Of a stretch of DNA of 10,085 bases, positions 6,664 to 10,085 are shown piece after piece. Location: the NCBI GenBank assembly GCA_937910255.1, contig CALEOQ010000351.1:1-10085 (forward strand), read 5' to 3'. Origin of the DNA: an uncultured Caulobacteraceae bacterium. GTDB lineage: Bacteria > Pseudomonadota > Alphaproteobacteria > Caulobacterales > Caulobacteraceae. The position numbers were made by a program, and so were the translations under genes. Below the pieces are notes generated by a model. That model saw only the letters and a list, made by a program, of their open reading frames with translations. It had not been told where the DNA came from and ran no database searches. Position 1 is the stretch's first letter. Every line of letters begins with the position of its first letter.

Positions 6664-7576
6664 GTCACCCACCCCGCCCCGACTGTTCGACCGCGGCCTG
6701 GTGCGCAAGCACCTGGACCGCGCCGCCCCGGCCTTTGAAGCCGCCGACTTCCTGCACCGCCGGGCCGCCGAAGACGCGGTGGAGCGGCTGGAGGCGATCA
6801 TGCGCGACTTCCCCCTGGCCGTCGATCTCTCGGCGCGGAAGGGCGCGTTCGGCCAAGCCCTGGCCCGCAGCGACGCCCGCCCCCGCGTAGGGCTGGTGAT
6901 CGAGGCCGACCTGTCGGGCGCCATGCTGAAGGGCCGGCCGGGGCCGCGCCTGGTGGCCGACGAGGAGCGCCTGCCCTTCGCGGCCGGCAGCCTGGATCTG
7001 GCCATCTCCACCTTCGGGCTCCACTGGACCAATGACGTGGTGGGCGCCCTGATCCAGATCCGGCGGGCCCTGCGCCCAGATGGCCTGTTCATCGGCGCCT
7101 TCCTGGGGGGATCGACCCTGTTCGAGCTGCGCCGCTCGCTGATCGACGCCGAGGCCGAGCTGACCGGCGGGGCCGGCAGCCGCGTCTCGCCCTTCGCCGA
7201 CGCCTCGGACGCCGCAGGCCTGCTGCAGCGGGCCGGCTTCGCCCTGCCGGTGGCCGATGTGGACCGGGTGACCGTGCGCTACGCCCATCCCCTGAAGCTG
7301 CTGGCCGACCTGCGCCAGATGGGCGAGACCAATGCGCTGGCCGAACGCCATCCCCGGCGCCTGAGCCGCGCGGTGCTGGGACGGGCCTTCGAGCTCTATG
7401 TGGAACGGTTCGCCGAGGCCGACGGCCGGGTCCCGGCCACCTTCGAAATCCTCACCCTCACCGGCTGGGCGCCGCACGCCAGCCAGCAGCAGCCCCTGAA
7501 GCCCGGCTCGGCCAAGATGCGCCTGGCCGAGGCGCTCGGCGTCGAGGAGAACCCGCTGCCGCGGGAGGAGGACTAA
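6662..7576 (+). CDS. NDUFAF5-like SAM-dependent methyltransferase/hydroxylase
   Basis: This 304-residue class I methyltransferase fold protein belongs to the BioC/NDUFAF5-like group. The glycine motif I is degenerate (VDLSARKGAF, 54-63), as in NDUFAF5 relatives. VIEADLSGAML (79-89) stands for motif II, followed by LPFAAGSLDLAISTFGLHWTND (104-125) and IQIRRALRPDGLFIGAFLGG (131-150), which are close to the mitochondrial complex I assembly factor NDUFAF5. That protein hydroxylates an arginine of the NDUFS7 subunit, so a similar job on bacterial NuoB is a reasonable inference and not shown. The start at 6662 fits the family N-terminus (PRLFDRGLVRKHLDRAAPAF). No good Shine-Dalgarno precedes it; an AGG lies 3 nt upstream. 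The TAA overlaps the stop of the converging pilin gene. Confidence 0.85.
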   Translation: MSPTPPRLFDRGLVRKHLDRAAPAFEAADFLHRRAAEDAVERLEAIMRDFPLAVDLSARKGAFGQALARSDARPRVGLVIEADLSGAMLKGRPGPRLVADEERLPFAAGSLDLAISTFGLHWTNDVVGALIQIRRALRPDGLFIGAFLGGSTLFELRRSLIDAEAELTGGAGSRVSPFADASDAAGLLQRAGFALPVADVDRVTVRYAHPLKLLADLRQMGETNALAERHPRRLSRAVLGRAFELYVERFAEADGRVPATFEILTLTGWAPHASQQQPLKPGSAKMRLAEALGVEENPLPREED

Positions 7577-7743
7577 ACCAGGGCGTCGGAGACGGAGATC
7601 AGCAGCTGGTAAATCTGGGCGCGCAGGGCGCCGGCGGCGGTGATGATGACGAGACCGAGCAGCGCCGCCAGCAGGGCGTATTCGATCGCCGTGGCGCCTG
7701 AGGCGTTGCGGGCGAAGCCCTTCAGACCAGATCGCGCAGCCAC
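7573..7743 (-). CDS. Flp/Fap-type pilin, small
   Basis: The protein has 56 residues if translation starts at the GTG at 7743. The core SGATAIEYALLAALLGLVIITAAGAL (15-40) is diagnostic of Flp pilins: the prepilin peptidase would cut after Gly16, leaving Glu at +5 and Tyr at +6, followed by a single hydrophobic helix. Flp pilins assemble into thin pili used in tight adherence via the Tad machinery. No tad/cpa genes are present here, so this is an orphan copy. The start is uncertain: GTG overlaps the end of mutT by 22 nt, and no ATG exists in frame nearby. Its TAG overlaps the methyltransferase TAA, so the gene is squeezed between two others. It may use machinery encoded elsewhere. Confidence 0.8.
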   Translation of the reverse strand: MAARSGLKGFARNASGATAIEYALLAALLGLVIITAAGALRAQIYQLLISVSDALV

Positions 7744-8129
7744 GCCACCAGCGGCGCGTCGGCCGGCGGCATCGGATAGTCGCTGAGCTTGTTGGGCTTC
7801 ACCCATGCGAGGGCCTTGTGCTCCTTGGCGGTGACGAACCCGCTCCAACGCCGGCACAGATAGAGTGGCATGAGCAGGTGAAAGGACTCGTAACCGTGGC
7901 TGGCGAACACGAAGGGCGCGAGGCAGGCGTTCGTCACCTGGATGCCCAGCTCCTCGTCCAGTTCGCGGATCAGGCAGGCCTCCGGCGTCTCGCCGGCCTC
8001 GACCTTGCCGCCGGGAAATTCCCACAGGCCGGCCAGTTGCTTGCCCTCGGGGCGCTGGCAGATCAGCACGCGGCCGTCGGTGTCGATCAGGGCCGCGGCG
8101 GCGACCAGCAGGAGGGGCTTTTCGGTCAT
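7722..8129 (-). CDS. mutT: Nudix hydrolase, MutT (8-oxo-dGTP diphosphatase) type
   Basis: This 135-residue protein is the normal MutT length. The Nudix box GX5EX7REUXEEXGU is complete at 41-63, with Gly41, Glu47, Arg55, Glu56, Glu59, Glu60 and Gly62. The lead-in LICQRPEGKQLAGLWEFPGGK (22-42) is typical of MutT, which removes 8-oxo-dGTP from the nucleotide pool to prevent A:T to C:G mutations. AAAGGAG (minus strand of 8134-8140) supports the ATG at 8129. The 3' end overlaps the start of the Flp pilin gene. A related Nudix specificity cannot be excluded from sequence alone. Confidence 0.92.
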   Translation of the reverse strand: MTEKPLLLVAAAALIDTDGRVLICQRPEGKQLAGLWEFPGGKVEAGETPEACLIRELDEELGIQVTNACLAPFVFASHGYESFHLLMPLYLCRRWSGFVTAKEHKALAWVKPNKLSDYPMPPADAPLVAWLRDLV

Positions 8130-8313
8130 GCCTCTCCTTTCCGCGCCTTGGCTGCAAATGCAACAGGATGGGACAATCTGAGGGCTGGCGGCGTCTGCCG
8201 ACGACTTTGGGTTGACTTCGCACCTGCGAAAGACGATGTGTGCGTTGCGCCCTGATTGGCGCTATCGGTGCTCCAGCCCGCGTGAGGGCCTCCTGAATAG
8301 GGGGTTCGGCCTG

Positions 8314-8341
8314 TTGAGCGCCCTAAGAGATCGCATAGATC
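8314..8341 (+). promoter_or_regulatory. Candidate sigma-73 promoter for the DEAD-box helicase
   Basis: TTGAGCG (8314-8320), then 13 nt, then CATAGATC (8334-8341). This resembles the Caulobacter housekeeping consensus TTGACGS-N10-14-GCTANAWC: the TANAWC part is matched fully as TAGATC and the -35 at five of seven positions. It would give a leader of about 90 nt before the TTG start. Confidence 0.4.
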
Positions 8342-8349
8342 GCCCCGCC

Positions 8350-8380
8350 ACGCGGGGGCTTTCCCCAAACTGACCCGCGT
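8350..8380 (+). promoter_or_regulatory. Inverted repeat in the helicase leader
   Basis: ACGCGGG (8350-8356) is a perfect inverted repeat of CCCGCGT (8374-8380), with an alternative internal GGGG/CCCC hairpin around GCTTT. A second small hairpin, GCCG-CCTT-CGGC, lies at 8404-8415. Structured leaders are known for some DEAD-box helicase mRNAs that the helicase itself remodels. Autoregulation here is conjecture. Confidence 0.4.
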
Positions 8381-8440
8381 CCCGCGGCCCTTGCACAGCA
8401 AGCGGCCGCCTTCGGCGCACTCCGAAAGACTGTAAGTCAC

Positions 8441-9853
8441 TTGACCCAATTTTCTGAACTCGGCCTGGCCAAGCCTTTGCTGAAGGCCCTGGCCGACCAA
8501 GGCTATGAGACCCCGACCCCGATCCAGGCCAAGGCCATTCCGGGCGTGCTCTCTGGCCGTGACATCCTGGGCATCGCCCAGACCGGCACCGGCAAGACCG
8601 CCGCCTTCGCCCTGCCCATCCTTCACCGCCTGGCGGCTGATCCCAAGCCCGCGCCCCGTCGCGGCTGCCGCGTGCTGGTCCTGTCGCCGACCCGCGAACT
8701 GGCCACCCAGATCGCCGAGAGCTTCCGCACCTATGGCCAGCACCTGGGCCTGACCGTCACCGTCATCTTTGGCGGCGTGAAATACGGCGGCCAGATGCGC
8801 GCCATGGCCGGCGGCGTCGATGTGCTTGTGGCCACGCCCGGCCGCCTGATCGACCATCTGGGCGAGAAGACCGTCACCCTGCAGGGCGTCGAGACCTTCG
8901 TCCTCGATGAAGCCGACCAGATGCTGGACATGGGCTTCATCGTGCCCATCCGCCGCATCGTGAAGCACATCCCCGCCCAGCGGCAGAACCTGTTCTTCTC
9001 CGCCACCATGCCGACCGAAATCGGCAAGCTGGCCGGCGAGCTGCTGAAGGACCCGCTCAAGGTCTCAGTGACCCCGCAGGCGACCACGGTCGAGCGCATC
9101 AGCCAGAAGGTGCTGTTCGTCGAACAGACCCGCAAGCGCGCCCTGCTGGCCGAGCTGTTCGCCGAGAAGGACTTCAAGCGCGTCATCGTCTTCACTCGCA
9201 CCAAGCGCGGCGCCGACCGGGTCGCCAAGAGCCTGGAACAGGGCGGCGTGGAAGCCTCGGCCATCCACGGCGACAAGAGCCAGGGCCAGCGCGAGCGGGC
9301 GCTGGCCGACTTCAAGGCCGGCAAGATCCGCGCCCTGGTGGCCACCGACATCGCCGCCCGCGGCATCGATGTCGACGCGGTCAGCCACGTGGTGCAGTAC
9401 GAACTGCCCAACGTGCCGGAGGCCTATGTGCACCGGATCGGGCGGACCGCCCGGGCAGGGGCCGACGGCTCGGCCATCGCGTTTTGCGCCGATGACGAAC
9501 GCAACCTGTTGCGCGACATCCAGAAGGTGACGCGCCAGACCATCCCGTCCTTCGACCGCCGCAACGACAAGGCTCTGGCCCTGATGACCAAGGCCATCGC
9601 CGAGGTCACCCCGGAGGAGCCCCGTCAGGCCTCGGGCCGCTCGCGCGATCCGCGCAACGACGTTCCGGCCGCCCTGCGCCAGAGCCGCAATCGGCGTCCC
9701 GACCAGAACCGTGGCGGCGAAGGCCGTGGCGGTGGTCAGCCCCGTCGTGACGGCGCCAAGCCGGCCCAGGGCGCCAAGGCGGCCGGCGGCGGCGATCGCT
9801 TCCGCGGCCCCAAGCGCGAAGGCGCCCCCAAGGCCTGGAGCCCGATCGACTAG
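8441..9853 (+). CDS. RhlE-like DEAD-box ATP-dependent RNA helicase
   Basis: The protein has 470 residues. All core motifs are present: Q motif GYETPTPIQ (21-29), motif I AQTGTGKT (46-53), Ia PTRELA (83-88), TPGR (132-135), DEAD (156-159), SAT (187-189), ATDIAARGID (301-310) and HRIGRTAR (331-338). It unwinds short RNA duplexes in ribosome assembly or mRNA decay; RhlE-type is favoured by the FSELGL opening. The tail after about residue 390 is basic, Gly/Arg-rich and low-complexity (NRGGEGRGGGQPRRDG), expected to bind RNA without a fold and possibly to promote condensates. The start is TTG at 8441, chosen because MTQFSELGL matches family N-termini and no ATG or GTG lies close by. The ribosome site is weak (GAAAG), so low or regulated initiation is plausible. 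Confidence 0.93.
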   Translation: MTQFSELGLAKPLLKALADQGYETPTPIQAKAIPGVLSGRDILGIAQTGTGKTAAFALPILHRLAADPKPAPRRGCRVLVLSPTRELATQIAESFRTYGQHLGLTVTVIFGGVKYGGQMRAMAGGVDVLVATPGRLIDHLGEKTVTLQGVETFVLDEADQMLDMGFIVPIRRIVKHIPAQRQNLFFSATMPTEIGKLAGELLKDPLKVSVTPQATTVERISQKVLFVEQTRKRALLAELFAEKDFKRVIVFTRTKRGADRVAKSLEQGGVEASAIHGDKSQGQRERALADFKAGKIRALVATDIAARGIDVDAVSHVVQYELPNVPEAYVHRIGRTARAGADGSAIAFCADDERNLLRDIQKVTRQTIPSFDRRNDKALALMTKAIAEVTPEEPRQASGRSRDPRNDVPAALRQSRNRRPDQNRGGEGRGGGQPRRDGAKPAQGAKAAGGGDRFRGPKREGAPKAWSPID

Positions 9854-9877
9854 GATCGCGCTCTGCTCACGTCTCCA

Positions 9878-9908
9878 GCACGGATGGCGACCTGTTCGCC
9901 GTCCGTGC
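9878..9908 (+). terminator. Hairpin terminator downstream of the helicase
   Basis: GCACGGATGGCGA (9878-9890) pairs with TCGCCGTCCGTGC (9896-9908) around the 5-nt loop CCTGT, giving 13 pairs with one G-T wobble. It begins 24 nt after the helicase stop. Only a weakly T-rich stretch (ATTGGTGTTTGG) follows, so this is either an intrinsic terminator of GC-rich type or an mRNA 3'-end stabiliser. Confidence 0.7.
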
Positions 9909-9951
9909 ATTGGTGTTTGGGCGACCCATTGGACTTGAGATCCCCCATGAA
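9909..9951 (+). other. End of the natural insert
   Basis: This short non-coding tail of the alphaproteobacterial segment ends where the index adapter begins. The next base (A, 9952) is the A-tail/adapter junction. Nothing recognisable is encoded. Confidence 0.6.
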
Positions 9952-10026
9952 AGATCGGAAGAGCACACGTCTGAACTCCAGTCACGTCGTAATCTCGTAT
10001 GCCGTCTTCTGCTTGAAAAAAAAAAA
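9952..10026 (+). other. Illumina TruSeq index adapter with P7 and A-run
   Basis: AGATCGGAAGAGCACACGTC begins the 34-nt read-2 adapter at 9952-9985. A 6-nt index GTCGTA follows at 9986-9991, then ATCTCGTATGCCGTCTTC and onward to CTTG at 9992-10015, the P7 complement. An 11-A run at 10016-10026 matches the complement of the flow-cell T-linker. The sequence is synthetic and untrimmed; the 6-nt index suggests a single-index TruSeq-style library. Confidence 0.98.
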
Positions 10027-10085
10027 TAAAACAAAAGAAGCCAATAAACCAACAGAAAATATTGTTACACGCACAGCATATAATG
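10027..10085. other. Read-through noise beyond P7
   Basis: This A-rich sequence lies beyond the adapter and linker, hence beyond the molecule end. It mirrors the AT-rich stretch at 1-99. No biological feature is supported. Confidence 0.75.

Larger units (their letters stand above)
8130..8440. other. Divergent intergenic region between mutT and the helicase
   Basis: These 311 bases contain no convincing gene. They hold the mutT ribosome site at the left, a candidate housekeeping promoter for the helicase at 8314-8341, and GC-rich inverted repeats near 8350-8380 and 8404-8415 that would fall in the helicase leader RNA. A TTGACT at 8212-8217 looks like a -35 element, but GATGTG at 17 nt is a poor -10. 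The region is unusually long for this gene-dense segment. Confidence 0.6.

Noticed and set aside
6663..7092. N-terminal extension of ComF by 143 residues
   Set aside because: It is Arg/Ser-rich antisense of the methyltransferase gene; family N-termini support the start at 6663.
8130..8440. CRISPR array, tRNA or other RNA gene in the largest intergenic gap
   Set aside because: No direct repeats with spacers, no cloverleaf or conserved tRNA boxes; only leader-like hairpins are seen.
8126..8968. 280-residue minus-strand frame opposite the helicase
   Set aside because: It is antisense to an unambiguous DEAD-box gene, with His/Gly/Gln-rich shadow composition.
168..9951. Horizontal transfer of a planctomycete island into an alphaproteobacterium
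   Set aside because: Both genes are cut at the same base with no att site, repeat or IS, and the contig is demonstrably untrimmed; misassembly is simpler.
9867..10052. Minus-strand frames at the right end, including one reading through 9985
   Set aside because: They are translations of the index adapter (SSRRRHTRLRRDWSSDVCSSD and MTGVQTCALPI type peptides) and not genes.

Overview
This window is an assembled contig rather than a natural locus. Illumina adapter sequence sits at both ends: the full P5/TruSeq universal adapter at 110-167, preceded by a T10 run that matches the flow-cell linker, and the TruSeq index adapter at 9952-10015, followed by an A-run. The outermost bases (about 1-99 and 10027-10085) lie beyond the physical end of a library molecule and look like AT-rich read-through noise. 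The biological insert is 168-9951. It is itself a chimera of two unrelated genomes joined at about 1760/1761. The source is most likely an environmental metagenome assembled from untrimmed reads.

Segment A (168-1760) has moderate, visibly lower GC. It looks like a planctomycete of the Phycisphaerae type, because an exported protein with a C-terminal dockerin-like calcium-binding repeat pair is followed by a prepilin-type 'FTLIELLVVIA' protein. It opens with the 3' half of a cobalamin (B12) riboswitch, cut by the adapter. Next come the surface-protein gene (347-1228) and the pseudopilin gene (from 1225, with a 4-nt ATGA overlap), which is truncated at the junction. The layout suggests a B12-repressed operon for a secreted or surface protein plus a dedicated pseudopilin. 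This is the most biologically interesting part of the window.

Segment B (1761-9951) is GC-rich and resembles Caulobacteraceae (Caulobacter/Phenylobacterium type), judged from protein flavour, gene order and a characteristic intergenic palindrome. Left to right it holds: the N-terminal third of clpB (minus strand, cut by the junction); a FadL/OmpP1 outer-membrane transporter (plus); a palindromic repeat that may serve as terminator; a compact minus-strand set comF - grxC - carbon-nitrogen hydrolase - DUF1178; a plus-strand NDUFAF5-like methyltransferase whose start codon overlaps that of comF; a minus-strand mutT (Nudix) - Flp pilin pair whose last gene overlaps the methyltransferase stop; a 311-bp structured leader region; and a plus-strand RhlE-like DEAD-box RNA helicase with a TTG start, followed by a strong hairpin.

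Segment B is ordinary housekeeping chromosome for its group. Functions include protein disaggregation, hydrophobic-compound uptake, redox and metabolite repair (glutaredoxin, Nit-type amidase, 8-oxo-dGTP sanitation), a ComF-type phosphoribosyltransferase-like protein and RNA remodelling. The adjacency of the two segments carries no biological meaning, so no operon or transfer conclusion should be drawn across 1760.
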